Assembly: GCF_039522605.1 (NCBI RefSeq) | Contig: NZ_BAAADS010000001.1 | Location: 1-64,000, forward strand | DNA length: 64,000 nucleotides | Reading direction: 5' to 3' | From: Lentibacillus siamensis | GTDB taxonomy: Bacteria > Bacillota > Bacilli > Bacillales > Amphibacillaceae | Notes under the pieces: generated by a model | The model's input: only the letters and a program-made list of their open reading frames with translations | What the model was told of the DNA's origin: nothing | Database searches by the model: none | Part shown: positions 35,117-43,597 of the stretch, in pieces | Numbering within the stretch: the stretch's first letter is position 1 | How the letters are laid out: each line of letters begins with the position of its first letter | Position numbers and translations under genes: made by a program

Positions 35117-36136
35117 ATGAATATCGAATCGTTTAAACATATTTATTTTCGTATCCCGCTCATTGTGAGACTTTTGATTTCGGTATTAGCGTTAATGCTC
35201 GTATTTGGGACTGTTATCAATTTCGTAGAGCCGGAAGAATTTCCGACGATATTTGATGGAGTGTGGTGGGTTGTCGTTACGGGGGCAACAATCGGATATG
35301 GCGATTTGGTTCCCCAAACCATTCCCGGCAGGATTATCGGTATTATACTAATGCTGTCAGGCGGCGGGTTACTGACCTTTTACATCACAGCCTTATCATC
35401 TGCTGCGATTAACCATGAGCAGAAATTATCCAAAGGAAAGGTAAATTATAAAGGAAAAAAACATATCGTTATAATTGGCTGGAATGAACGAACAAGGCAG
35501 CTGGTCAGATTGATCAACAGTAAGAATGCAAGAGCGGAAATTGTTTTAATTGATCGTACTGTGAACAATCTGCCCTATCAAAATGTTCCCGTACACTTCA
35601 TCCACGGTGACGCAAGCGAGGATGCTACCCTTGCACAAGCGAACATTGAACATGCAGCCTCCGTAATAATTACCTCAGACATCACAAAAAAAGAACGGCA
35701 GGCCGACGTCTTGACAATTTTAACTACCGTTGCAGTCCGAGGAAACAATCAGGATGTCCCGATAAATGCCGAAATTCTGTCTATCGCGCAGGTTGAAAAT
35801 GCCATCCGTGCAGGCGCCAACACTGTAATCAGCTCGAATGATTTTATGAGCACACTTTTTTACCATGAAATTTTCCATAAAGAATCAACGCGTCCTTTTG
35901 AGACCGTTCTTCATATGTTAAACAGCCAGCAGTTTATTCAAAAACCGATTCCTGATAAATTGATAGAATATACATTTCAGGATTGTCTGACCCATCTGCT
36001 GCAGAATCGGGAGCTGCTGATTGGTATTTATCGTGATGATGAATGGGTATTGAATCCTTCTCCTGACTTTACACTGCAAAAAGATGACAAACTGATTGTA
36101 CTTAAATCTTGGAAGCAAAATTCGCTGAACAACTAA
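35117..36136 (+). CDS. Potassium channel protein with RCK domain (YugO type)
   Basis: A 339-residue protein with two transmembrane helices flanking a pore loop, followed by a cytosolic Rossmann-like RCK domain. The selectivity filter is TIGYGD near residue 60. The RCK part begins KHIVIIGWNE near residue 117, where the usual GxGxxG glycines are only partly kept. I use ATG 35117, which has AAAGGTGA upstream; the longer frame from 35036 starts within the terminator. B. subtilis has the related yugO near yugI and pgi. It probably carries potassium across the membrane with ligand control. Confidence 0.87.
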   Translation: MNIESFKHIYFRIPLIVRLLISVLALMLVFGTVINFVEPEEFPTIFDGVWWVVVTGATIGYGDLVPQTIPGRIIGIILMLSGGGLLTFYITALSSAAINHEQKLSKGKVNYKGKKHIVIIGWNERTRQLVRLINSKNARAEIVLIDRTVNNLPYQNVPVHFIHGDASEDATLAQANIEHAASVIITSDITKKERQADVLTILTTVAVRGNNQDVPINAEILSIAQVENAIRAGANTVISSNDFMSTLFYHEIFHKESTRPFETVLHMLNSQQFIQKPIPDKLIEYTFQDCLTHLLQNRELLIGIYRDDEWVLNPSPDFTLQKDDKLIVLKSWKQNSLNN

Positions 36137-36224
36137 AACTGGCCCTTTTTGCTACAATAGCGTATTTATGTTAAAATATTTTATTGTGTGAAAAGAATCG
36201 AATAAGATATAGGAGTTGTTCAGC

Positions 36225-36602
36225 ATGACAGAAAAGTTTGAAACCGGTCAAATTTTGGAAGGTAAAGTTACAGGAATTCAACCATATGGTGCATTTGTTG
36301 CTTTGGATGAAGAAATCCAAGGATTAGTTCATATCTCTGAGGTAACACACGGATACGTTAAAGATATTCATGATCATTTGGCTGTTGGCGACACTGTAAA
36401 TGTAAAGATTTTGAACATTGACGAAGCAAACAACAAAGTATCACTATCCATCCGTGCTACGGAAGAAGCCCCTAAAAAAGAATCAAAACCTGGCAACAAT
36501 AAGGCACAGGAAGATACAAATGCAGGCTTTAACACGTTGAAAGATAAACTCGAAGAATGGATTGAACAATCGAAGGAACGTGAAGGTACTTTTAAGAAAT
36601 AA
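36225..36602 (+). CDS. yugI: S1-domain RNA-binding protein (general stress protein 13, YugI)
   Basis: A 125-residue protein with one S1 RNA-binding domain (residues 5-75: GQILEGKVTGIQPYGAFVAL, then LVHISEVTHGYV and VKILNIDE) and a charged C-terminal tail rich in Lys and Glu. In B. subtilis YugI is a ribosome-associated general stress protein. GGAG lies nine bases before the ATG at 36225; a TTG at 36216 is rejected. It is followed by a structured terminator and then pgi. Confidence 0.88.
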   Translation: MTEKFETGQILEGKVTGIQPYGAFVALDEEIQGLVHISEVTHGYVKDIHDHLAVGDTVNVKILNIDEANNKVSLSIRATEEAPKKESKPGNNKAQEDTNAGFNTLKDKLEEWIEQSKEREGTFKK

Positions 36603-36606
36603 TGAT

Positions 36607-36670
36607 AGAAGGCATTTTTCAGGGAACCATTGACACAAATGGTCGGAGTTTCCTTGAAGGATGCCTTTTT
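36607..36670 (+). terminator. yugI terminator
   Basis: A long imperfect stem (AAGGCAT through GGAA-CCATT, returning AAATGG-TTTCC-ATGCCTT) followed by a T run. Confidence 0.78.
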
Positions 36671-36753
36671 TGTATGTCTCATCAAAGTTCATTCTTGATT
36701 TAGCGGCGTAACTTGGATAAAGTAAAATTGTAAGTTTAACCAAGGAGGAAATT

Positions 36754-38088
36754 ATGACACACGTATCATTTTCATACAACAAAGCATTGTCATTTTTACA
36801 GGAAAACGAACTGAATTACATGAAATCACAAGTCGAGCAGGCTCATCAGGCTTTACATAATAAAACTGGGCAAGGAAATGATTTCCTCGGCTGGCTCAAC
36901 CTCCCGGAAACGTATGATCAAGAGGAATTTTCACGGATTAAACAAACCGCCGATAAAATTCGCAACAATTCTGATGTACTACTGGTCATCGGAATCGGTG
37001 GTTCATACCTCGGCGCTCGCGCGGCGTTGGAAATGCTGAATCATTCATTTGGGCTTAATCCGAATGGTCCGCAAATTATTTTTGCCGGACATCAGCTGAG
37101 TTCAACCTATTTGCATGAATTATTTGATGTGCTGGAAGGTAAAGACGTTTCGATTAATGTCATCTCCAAGAGTGGAACAACTACTGAACCGGCCATCGCC
37201 TTCCGTATTTTCAAAAAATATCTTATTGAGAAATACGGTGAATCCGAAGCACGTCAGCGAATTTTTGCAACCACAGATAAAGAGAAAGGCGCACTGAAAA
37301 CTTCTGCCGATGAGGAAGGTTATGAAACGTTTGTGATTCCAGATGATATTGGTGGACGCTATTCTGTTCTGACCGCGGTTGGGCTGCTGCCAATTGCTGT
37401 CAGTGGTATTTCCATTGACGACATGATGCACGGCGCAAAAACGGCTGTGAATGATCTGAATAATGCTTCACTTGATGAAAATCCGGCATACCAGTATGCA
37501 GCAGTCCGGAATATTCTTTACAATAAAGGAAAAACAATTGAAATGTTAATCAATTATGAACCGCAGCTGCAGTATGTTGCGGAGTGGTGGAAACAATTAT
37601 TTGGTGAAAGTGAAGGAAAAGATCAGAAAGGTATTTTCCCTGCTTCTGCTAATTTTACAACTGACCTTCATTCAATGGGACAGTATATCCAGGATGGCCG
37701 GCGGGATCTTTTTGAAACGGTATTGCATGTAACAAAGCCTAAGCATAACATAACGCTTGAACCAGATGAAAACAATTCCGATGGACTGAACTACCTTGCC
37801 GGAAAAACGATCCATGATATTAATGACAACGCATTCCAGGGCACCATGCTCGCGCATACAGACGGTGGTGTGCCGAACCTGATTATTGAGCTGCCAGCAC
37901 TGGATGCCTACTCATTCGGTTACATGGTTTACTTTTTTGAAAAAGCATGCGCCATCAGCGGATACCTGCTGGGAGTAAATCCATTTGACCAGCCCGGTGT
38001 GGAAGCATACAAGAAAAACATGTTTGCACTTTTAGGGAAACCCGGTTTTGAAGATCAAAAAGCTGACCTGGAAAATCGATTGAAATAG
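36754..38088 (+). CDS. pgi: Glucose-6-phosphate isomerase
   Basis: Interconverts glucose 6-phosphate and fructose 6-phosphate. The 444-residue length is typical of the short Gram-positive form. The sugar-phosphate loop VIGIGGSYLGARAA is near residue 78, the SIS segment ISKSGTTTEPA near 137 and the GGRYSVLTAVGL motif near 201; the catalytic Glu should be in the segment from GESEGKDQKG. AAGGAGG precedes the ATG. The order yugI-pgi matches B. subtilis. Confidence 0.96.
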   Translation: MTHVSFSYNKALSFLQENELNYMKSQVEQAHQALHNKTGQGNDFLGWLNLPETYDQEEFSRIKQTADKIRNNSDVLLVIGIGGSYLGARAALEMLNHSFGLNPNGPQIIFAGHQLSSTYLHELFDVLEGKDVSINVISKSGTTTEPAIAFRIFKKYLIEKYGESEARQRIFATTDKEKGALKTSADEEGYETFVIPDDIGGRYSVLTAVGLLPIAVSGISIDDMMHGAKTAVNDLNNASLDENPAYQYAAVRNILYNKGKTIEMLINYEPQLQYVAEWWKQLFGESEGKDQKGIFPASANFTTDLHSMGQYIQDGRRDLFETVLHVTKPKHNITLEPDENNSDGLNYLAGKTIHDINDNAFQGTMLAHTDGGVPNLIIELPALDAYSFGYMVYFFEKACAISGYLLGVNPFDQPGVEAYKKNMFALLGKPGFEDQKADLENRLK

Positions 38089-38476
38089 AATATTTTCCAG
38101 CAGAGAAAAAAATTACAATTTTATTGTCAAAATATGTTTATATGATTGGAAACGGGGAATAACTATAACTGTAAGACTTTCTCGTATTCCCCCTGTAAAG
38201 CAAGGCGTTCTAACGCTTTGCTTCTTTTTTTGTGCAGTTTATGAATCGTACCTGGATTGGGACAGAATGCTGCTACTCAAACGCGATTTTGGATCAGATT
38301 GAAAAACTGTCCTTCCCAAAAGATATGGTCTTTCAGCCGGAAACACGGCCCTTCCTGACCCTTCCACAATCAAATCAGAACAATTTCAAACCGAAATCAT
38401 AACCCGTTTACCGGGCGGTTGTCCAGCCGATTTGTTATACTTACCATATTGATTAATATTTTGCAGGAGGTTTATT
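38089..38476. other. 388-base region after pgi: two hairpins and a GGGACA-type inverted repeat
   Basis: A hairpin GGGGAATA/TATTCCCC (about 38154-38192) is followed by a second one, GCAA-GGCGTT/AACGC-TTGC, with a T run (38198-38232), which is the likely pgi terminator. At 38257-38265 and 38307-38319 lie TTGGGACAG and CTGTCC-TTCCCAA, the arms of an intergenic repeat whose relative occurs after patB. No coding sequence is visible. Confidence 0.65.
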
Positions 38477-39646
38477 ATGGGAATATTTGAAGAAATTCAC
38501 AATCGTAAAAACACAAGATCTGTCAAGTGGGATATGCTGGAGCCGGTTTTTCAGACCGATGATGTACTGCCAATGTGGGTTGCCGATATGGACTTCAAAG
38601 CGCCACAGGCAGTCAATGATGCATTGAGGGAACGTGCAGAACATGGAATTTATGGCTACACCATAATTGATGAAAATATTAAAGGTTCCATAACCAGCTG
38701 GATTGAAAAACGACACCAATGGACTGTAAAACAGGATTGGCTGTCATTTAGCCCGGGCGTGGTAGCAAGTCTGCATATGGCGATTCAGGCCTTTACCCAA
38801 CCAAACGATAAAGTGCTGATCCAGACACCTGTTTACACACCTTTTTACAAAGTGATTGAGGGGCATGACAGGCAAATCGTGAAAAATAAGCTTCAAAAGG
38901 AAGACAACTATTACAAGATTGACTTTGCCGATATGGATGAGAAATTGAAAGATGCAAAAGCATTTCTGCTGTGTTCTCCGCATAATCCTGTCGGACGAGT
39001 TTGGACAAAGGAAGAATTACAGAAAATGGCTGAGCTGTGCCTGAAACATGATGTGCTGATTCTGTCTGACGAAATACACGCCGATCTTATCTACCCGGAT
39101 CAAAAACATACAGCCATCGCCTCACTTTCCGAGGATATTGCCAGCCAGACAATCACGTTCATGTCACCATCCAAAACCTTTAATCTGGCTGGACTGCAAG
39201 CATCATATATTATCACTTCCGATCAGGAAAAACGCAGTGCCCTGGATGAAAAATTGGGTGAACAGGGACACCATATGTTAAATACAATGGGAAGCACCGC
39301 TCTTTACGCTGCATATCAGCATGGCGAAGAATGGCTTGAAGAACTTAAGAATGTATTGAAGGAAAATAGGGATTACGCAACTAAAATGCTCGAAGGAAAG
39401 ACAGATGGTGTTCTGCAGGTAACCCATTCAGAGGGTACCTATCTGCTATGGATTGATTGCAGTAAATTAAACATGGATAAAACGGAATTAAAAACATTTA
39501 TGATTGAAAATGCCAAAGTCGGCCTTAATGCCGGAGCCGAATACGGACTTGAAGGTGAGGCATTTATGCGGATGAATCTTGCCTGCCCGAAAAAAACAGT
39601 GGAAGAAGGTGTAGACAGGATTATCCAAGCAGTCAACAGCCTATAA
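38477..39646 (+). CDS. patB: C-S lyase / cystathionine beta-lyase of the MalY/PatB family
   Basis: A 389-residue fold-type I pyridoxal-phosphate enzyme that cleaves C-S bonds of cystathionine, cysteine or related compounds. The PLP lysine is in the segment MSPSKTFNLAGLQ near residue 235, with the upstream SDEIHADL (about 202) and SPHNPVGRVW (about 172) motifs of the family. AGGAGG lies before the ATG. In B. subtilis patB stands next to kinB and kapB; here kapB follows after a SodC-like gene and kinB is absent. Confidence 0.9.
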   Translation: MGIFEEIHNRKNTRSVKWDMLEPVFQTDDVLPMWVADMDFKAPQAVNDALRERAEHGIYGYTIIDENIKGSITSWIEKRHQWTVKQDWLSFSPGVVASLHMAIQAFTQPNDKVLIQTPVYTPFYKVIEGHDRQIVKNKLQKEDNYYKIDFADMDEKLKDAKAFLLCSPHNPVGRVWTKEELQKMAELCLKHDVLILSDEIHADLIYPDQKHTAIASLSEDIASQTITFMSPSKTFNLAGLQASYIITSDQEKRSALDEKLGEQGHHMLNTMGSTALYAAYQHGEEWLEELKNVLKENRDYATKMLEGKTDGVLQVTHSEGTYLLWIDCSKLNMDKTELKTFMIENAKVGLNAGAEYGLEGEAFMRMNLACPKKTVEEGVDRIIQAVNSL

Positions 39647-39650
39647 TCAT

Positions 39651-39685
39651 GAAAGCTCACCAACCTATGTTGGCGAGCTTTTTTA
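39651..39685 (+). terminator. patB terminator
   Basis: Stem AAAGCTC-CCAAC/GTTGG-GAGCTTT with a T run. Confidence 0.87.
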
Positions 39686-39698
39686 ATTTAACAATGAA

Positions 39699-39801
39699 GC
39701 TGGGACAAAAAGTGTTTTACCAAATTAAACCGCTCCAGAAATATACTTCGCTAGTCCCTTAAATCGTTCGTCTTTTCATCTTCACTTTCTGACTTGTCCC
39801 A
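39699..39801. repeat. GGGACA-type inverted repeat between patB and the SodC-like gene
   Basis: Arms GCTGGGACAA (39699-39708) and TTGTCCCA (39794-39801) enclose about 85 bases. A related pair lies at 38257-38319 on the other side of patB. Such GGGACA elements are known as dispersed intergenic sequences in Bacillaceae. Confidence 0.55.
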
Positions 39802-39806
39802 ACCTC

Positions 39807-40382
39807 TTACTTTTCTTCTTGTTTCTCATTATATTGTGTCGGATCGGTCGGTGAACTTCCCGGACTCTTGTCATTGCTGGTAATTTTTCCGCAAGCAATT
39901 CTCGGACCGGAATCCCCACCTGGCTGGCTAACACCGTCATCCATGCCCGCCGTAATAACGAGCGAGGTTCCGTCATCCTCGGTCAATGAATTTTTGCCGT
40001 CCAGTAACGTCGCCTTGGGAAGCATCAGTTCCGCTTCAGAAAGTCCTCCTGAATCAGCTTCAATGTTCGGCAAATCACCGAGATGCGCACCTTCCGGATG
40101 CATCAGTCCATGTTCCATTCCGCCGGGGTTTAAATGGTTCCCCGCACTTTTGAAATCCGGTGTCTTGCATTTAGCAAATTCATGCACGTGTATTCCGTGA
40201 AATCCCGGTTCAAGTCCCTCGAGTTTTAACTTCACCTGCACCCCATCAGGCCGTTCAGTCAATTTCGCCGTACCAATCATACTCCCGTCCTGGTTGTACA
40301 TATTAACGGTTCTGTTTGTTTCTCCATTTGGCTGACAGGCAGTCAACAGCAGTAGTAAAAAAATGATTAAAAACCTCATCAT
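39807..40382 (-). CDS. SodC-like (Cu/Zn superoxide dismutase family) lipoprotein
   Basis: A 191-residue protein with a lipobox (LLLTAC, Cys16), so it should be anchored outside the membrane. The SodC fold is clear: HVHEF supplies two copper-type histidines, and GNHLNPGG, HPEGAHLGDLP and the active-site Arg in GPRIACG are present. The last copper ligand, normally His in a LVIH-type strand, is Thr here (SLVITAG). The B. subtilis relative YojM also lacks copper ligands. Dismutase activity is therefore doubtful. The Cys pair for the disulfide is present. Start at 40382, or at the next ATG. Confidence 0.82.
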   Translation of the reverse strand: MMRFLIIFLLLLLTACQPNGETNRTVNMYNQDGSMIGTAKLTERPDGVQVKLKLEGLEPGFHGIHVHEFAKCKTPDFKSAGNHLNPGGMEHGLMHPEGAHLGDLPNIEADSGGLSEAELMLPKATLLDGKNSLTEDDGTSLVITAGMDDGVSQPGGDSGPRIACGKITSNDKSPGSSPTDPTQYNEKQEEK

Positions 40383-40461
40383 CGCCGCTCCTTTACAAAC
40401 ACTTTACAGGTAGTATCTGCAACGGAACAAAAATTAAACGGGCCGATTTTTTTCCGACCCG

Positions 40462-40641
40462 TTACTCCTCGTCATGGTTATTCAATTTATGCTGATACTT
40501 TTGATTAAAATCTTCTTCTTCTTTTTTGGACTTTTTATAAAAAAGATACATCGCCACCGCAGCACCTATCATGAAGATAATCAGTGTAATCACTGCAGGA
40601 ATATATTCCATTTTGTCTTCCGGAAAATAAAGAAATTCCAT
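40462..40641 (-). CDS. Small single-pass membrane protein
   Basis: About 59 residues, starting MEFLYFPED at 40641 (an ATG at 40644 is adjacent). One hydrophobic helix (IPAVITLIIFMIGAAVAMYLF) is followed by a Lys/Glu-rich cytosolic tail. The ribosome site is weak (GAGG about 12 bases away, with an AAGG just before the start). The longer frame upstream is Cys-rich and unconvincing. Function unknown. Confidence 0.5.
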   Translation of the reverse strand: MEFLYFPEDKMEYIPAVITLIIFMIGAAVAMYLFYKKSKKEEEDFNQKYQHKLNNHDEE

Positions 40642-40823
40642 CATCCTTATCACGTCCTCACTGCCAAGTATAACATTTTTTGGCTTACAGGAAAGGATAA
40701 ATTTTTTTCTATAACTAAAGCAATTGTTGCGAAAACCAAGTTTTCTAAAAGATCTGCGGAACAATGATTAGCCTTTCCCTTTAATTTTTGGCACAATGGA
40801 AATCAAGGGAGGTATATCAATAT

Positions 40824-41216
40824 ATGACAATATCAATTGGGGACACTGTACAAGTAAAGTATAACTCAGGAAAATATATAGGAGAAGTTGTGGAAGACCG
40901 GGGCGATCGCGTTCTGGTCAAAACATTGGCCGTTCAAAAGCATCCAAAACAGGGTGACCTGCATAACCTTGGACAAGTTGATGGTGTCTTTTTTCATGAA
41001 CGAAAAGCACTGGCACATTACGAAAAAATGAACGTTGTCCGGTCCGCTGTGCGCTCATTCAACGAAAAAATTCCGGATTACAGTGAATCATTGCTCACTG
41101 CAATTGACGAACTGAAAGAAACACTTGCCAATAAAGATACGGAATATAACCAACAGGCACTGGCGAATTTGAAAAATCTGGAAGAGAACGACTATACGAA
41201 AAGCTATTATAAATAA
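40824..41216 (+). CDS. kapB: Kinase-associated protein KapB
   Basis: A 130-residue protein of the KapB family, which in B. subtilis supports the sporulation kinase KinB. The N-terminal half is a small beta barrel (GDTVQVKYNSGKYIGEVVED); the C-terminal half is helical. GGGAGG lies about ten bases before the ATG at 40824; an upstream ATG at 40788 is rejected. There is no Cys near the start, so the name lipoprotein used for this family does not fit this sequence. kinB is not beside it. Confidence 0.85.
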   Translation: MTISIGDTVQVKYNSGKYIGEVVEDRGDRVLVKTLAVQKHPKQGDLHNLGQVDGVFFHERKALAHYEKMNVVRSAVRSFNEKIPDYSESLLTAIDELKETLANKDTEYNQQALANLKNLEENDYTKSYYK

Positions 41217-41270
41217 AATGAGTACGCTGCAGAGTCCATCTGCAGTCCAGAAAGTTTTCCCGAATACAGA

Positions 41271-41312
41271 AAAAAGAGTCTCACAGTTCACAGTTGTGAG
41301 GCTCTTTTTTCC
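41271..41312. terminator. Bidirectional terminator between kapB and khtU
   Basis: Stem AAAAAAGAG-CTCACA with TGTGAG-CTCTTTTTT. Confidence 0.87.
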
Positions 41313-42491
41313 TTACACGGTCGGAACGCGTAAATCTTTCTTTTTTTTCGGTGGCTTTCCGTATATTTTGGTCGTTATCTTGGGTGCGTAGTTAAATAGC
41401 AGCATACCAAGAAATGCCGTGATAATAATGTATATACCACCGAATATTTTTATCGAGCCAGCCGCGACTCCGGCAATGACAACGGAAAATTCACCGCGCG
41501 CGCACAGGGACAGCCCTGCCCGCAATGCAACCCGTTTTGGCAGGCCATACAGCTTTCCGCCAACAATACCGACCAATATTTTCGCTATAAGGGACCAGGC
41601 AACAAGTGTAATCAACATGCCAACGTATGGTATACCTTCCCCTAATTCAATCGTTGTTCCAAAATAAACAAAAAATGTTGGCAGCAGTAAGTCTCTAACT
41701 GGTGTAACGGTTCCTTCCACCTGTTCAATTTTACCAATTTCCGCAAGCATAACACCTGCCAGAAACGCACCAAGCACTTCGGACAGCCCCAGATAAACAG
41801 CAAATCCACCAAACGTTACCGCAATTCCCACCAACAGAACAATTTTAAAATCTTCGTCATCTATTCGCAGCAGAAACTTTTCCACATGCATAAAAACTGT
41901 CTTTCCAAGAATAACCGCAAGCAGCGTCAGGCCGATTATTTTTCCGATCAGAAACAGCATGTCCACTCCGGTAAATTGATCGCCACTGCTCAGTGCAATA
42001 ATAATCGCAACCAAAATAGGTGCGACCAGATCCTCAAAAATTAAGATTCCAAGCACATATTCGGTTTCAGCGTTTGCCATTCTGCCTTTATCATCAAGCA
42101 GTTTTGCCGTAATAGATGAACTGGTGGCATATGTAATACCAGCAATTACCAGCGCACTGAACCAGTCCGCCCCAAATACAAAAGCAATCACCATCGAAAC
42201 AACCAAGCTGAGAATAACATCCAGCAAACCGGAGCTCCAAATCTTCTTGGCCATTCCACCCAGGCGTTTCATATTAAATTCAAGTCCTAATAAGAAAAAC
42301 AACAAAACAATTGCAACTTCACTTGAAAAATGCAAAATTTCATTTTCATGAAGTAAACCTGCAATCGAAATACCAAAAAGGATATACAGAATAACATTTG
42401 GAAACCTGGTACGGAATCCGATATATCCTAAAACAAAAATACCAAGTAATACTAAGCCGGCACCCAGTAACGTGGGGACATCATTCAACAA
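41313..42491 (-). CDS. khtU: K+/H+ antiporter subunit KhtU (CPA2 family)
   Basis: A 392-residue membrane protein with about twelve hydrophobic segments, of the monovalent cation:proton antiporter-2 family. The segment FEDLVAPILVAIIIAL near residue 155 matches the ion-translocating helix. With KhtT it exports potassium, as in B. subtilis (YhaU). The start is a TTG at 42491 or 42488, with GTGAGGA overlapping the khtT stop. The gene follows khtT with only six bases between them. Confidence 0.88.
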   Translation of the reverse strand: MLNDVPTLLGAGLVLLGIFVLGYIGFRTRFPNVILYILFGISIAGLLHENEILHFSSEVAIVLLFFLLGLEFNMKRLGGMAKKIWSSGLLDVILSLVVSMVIAFVFGADWFSALVIAGITYATSSSITAKLLDDKGRMANAETEYVLGILIFEDLVAPILVAIIIALSSGDQFTGVDMLFLIGKIIGLTLLAVILGKTVFMHVEKFLLRIDDEDFKIVLLVGIAVTFGGFAVYLGLSEVLGAFLAGVMLAEIGKIEQVEGTVTPVRDLLLPTFFVYFGTTIELGEGIPYVGMLITLVAWSLIAKILVGIVGGKLYGLPKRVALRAGLSLCARGEFSVVIAGVAAGSIKIFGGIYIIITAFLGMLLFNYAPKITTKIYGKPPKKKKDLRVPTV

Positions 42492-42497
42492 ATAGCA

Positions 42498-42986
42498 TCA
42501 GTCCTCACCCTTACAGAGTTTGGACAATGTGGAAATTTGCTCTTCTTTTCCCACAGACATCAGAACGTCCCCCGGCTTCAATGTGGTGTCGGCTTCAGGT
42601 ATTGCAATTACATCTTCACCGTGGACAATCCCGATAATTGTCGCCCCCGTTTGATTCCTAACATCAGACTCCTCAATCGTTTTATTCGCCAGAACTGATT
42701 TTTTATCAAGTGTAATATAATCAATTATTATCTGGCGCTTAAACATACGCATTTTATCAATACCAACCGGCTGATAAGTCGCTCCGAGCAATTGAGCAGC
42801 AATTTCTCTTGTTTCATCAGGCGTTAAATCCATCGCAAAATCTGCTTCATCATTTTCTGCATCATCAAAGAAATAGAGCTCTCTTTTTCCGGTGTGATGA
42901 ACAATGATCACTAACATATCATCTTCAGCAGTTTTCATGGAAATCTTTTGACCAATCCCCGGTAACTGGGATACAGAAATATTCAT
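42498..42986 (-). CDS. khtT: K+/H+ antiporter regulatory subunit KhtT (TrkA-C domain)
   Basis: A 162-residue cytosolic protein. The N-terminal half is specific to KhtT; the C-terminal half (from about residue 80) is a TrkA-C (RCK-C) domain ending GDVLMSVGKEEQISTL. The B. subtilis counterpart binds cyclic di-AMP through this domain and gates KhtU. GAGGTGAC precedes the ATG. B. subtilis has a third gene, khtS, upstream; it is not found here. Confidence 0.87.
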   Translation of the reverse strand: MNISVSQLPGIGQKISMKTAEDDMLVIIVHHTGKRELYFFDDAENDEADFAMDLTPDETREIAAQLLGATYQPVGIDKMRMFKRQIIIDYITLDKKSVLANKTIEESDVRNQTGATIIGIVHGEDVIAIPEADTTLKPGDVLMSVGKEEQISTLSKLCKGED

Positions 42987-43039
42987 TCATGTCACCTCTT
43001 TATTTGTCCGTTTTTCTAATGAACGCATTAACAGAAAAA

Positions 43040-43068
43040 CCTATCACCCGCTCTTCCTATAGCGGGTG
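43040..43068 (-). terminator. Second hairpin downstream of ptsH
   Basis: Nine-base stem TCACCCGCT/AGCGGGTGA followed on the minus strand by TTTTT a few bases later. It lies between ptsH and khtT and would insulate the two. Confidence 0.65.
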
Positions 43069-43100
43069 ACAGCGTTTTTCTGATAATCCATTAAAATAAA

Positions 43101-43128
43101 AAACCTAGAGGCAGTTTCTCTAGGCTTC
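43101..43128 (-). terminator. ptsH terminator
   Basis: Stem CCTAGAG/CTCTAGG with a T run on the minus strand, just after the ptsH stop. Confidence 0.87.
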
Positions 43129-43134
43129 CAATAA

Positions 43135-43398
43135 TTATTCCCCCAGATGCTCTTTCATGACTTCTGTTACACCTTTGATTGCTTCTTCCTCATCACCACC
43201 GGTAGCGGTAATCTTGACTTCTGCATCTTTCGGAATTCCAAGCGACATAACTCCCATGATTGATTTAAGGTTGACGCTTTTCTCTTTATAGGAAATTTCA
43301 ATTTCTGATTCAAATTGTCCCGCTTTGTTTACCAGTAATGTCGCCGGACGCGCATGCACCCCGGTATCCGCTGTTATTTTAAACGTTTGTTCCTGCAT
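43135..43398 (-). CDS. ptsH: HPr phosphocarrier protein
   Basis: An 87-residue HPr that passes phosphate from enzyme I to the sugar-specific PTS enzymes. His15 (TGVHARPA) is the catalytic residue and Ser46 (NLKSIMGV) is the regulatory site phosphorylated by HPr kinase for catabolite control, so it is HPr and not Crh. GGAAGG lies nine bases before the ATG at 43398; the ATG at 43407 sits directly on it. No ptsI or ptsG lies nearby, which is unusual for this gene. Confidence 0.93.
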   Translation of the reverse strand: MQEQTFKITADTGVHARPATLLVNKAGQFESEIEISYKEKSVNLKSIMGVMSLGIPKDAEVKITATGGDEEEAIKGVTEVMKEHLGE

Positions 43399-43597
43399 TT
43401 TATTCATCCTTCCGCTCGTATGTTCATTTTATGTAGATTTGTAATCTGCACTATGTTTATTATAAACAATAACTGCTTTTTTTGAAACCCAAAAGTTACT
43501 CGATCTCTGTTTCTATTTTACACTACTTGTTTGTTTTTAAACACGCAATGTGATACCGTTACCTTGAATAATTCCGAAAAATAGGAGGTCCTTGAAA

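Noticed and set aside
40788..40823. An earlier start for KapB that adds twelve residues
   Set aside because: The added codons overlap the ribosome site GGGAGG that serves the ATG at 40824.
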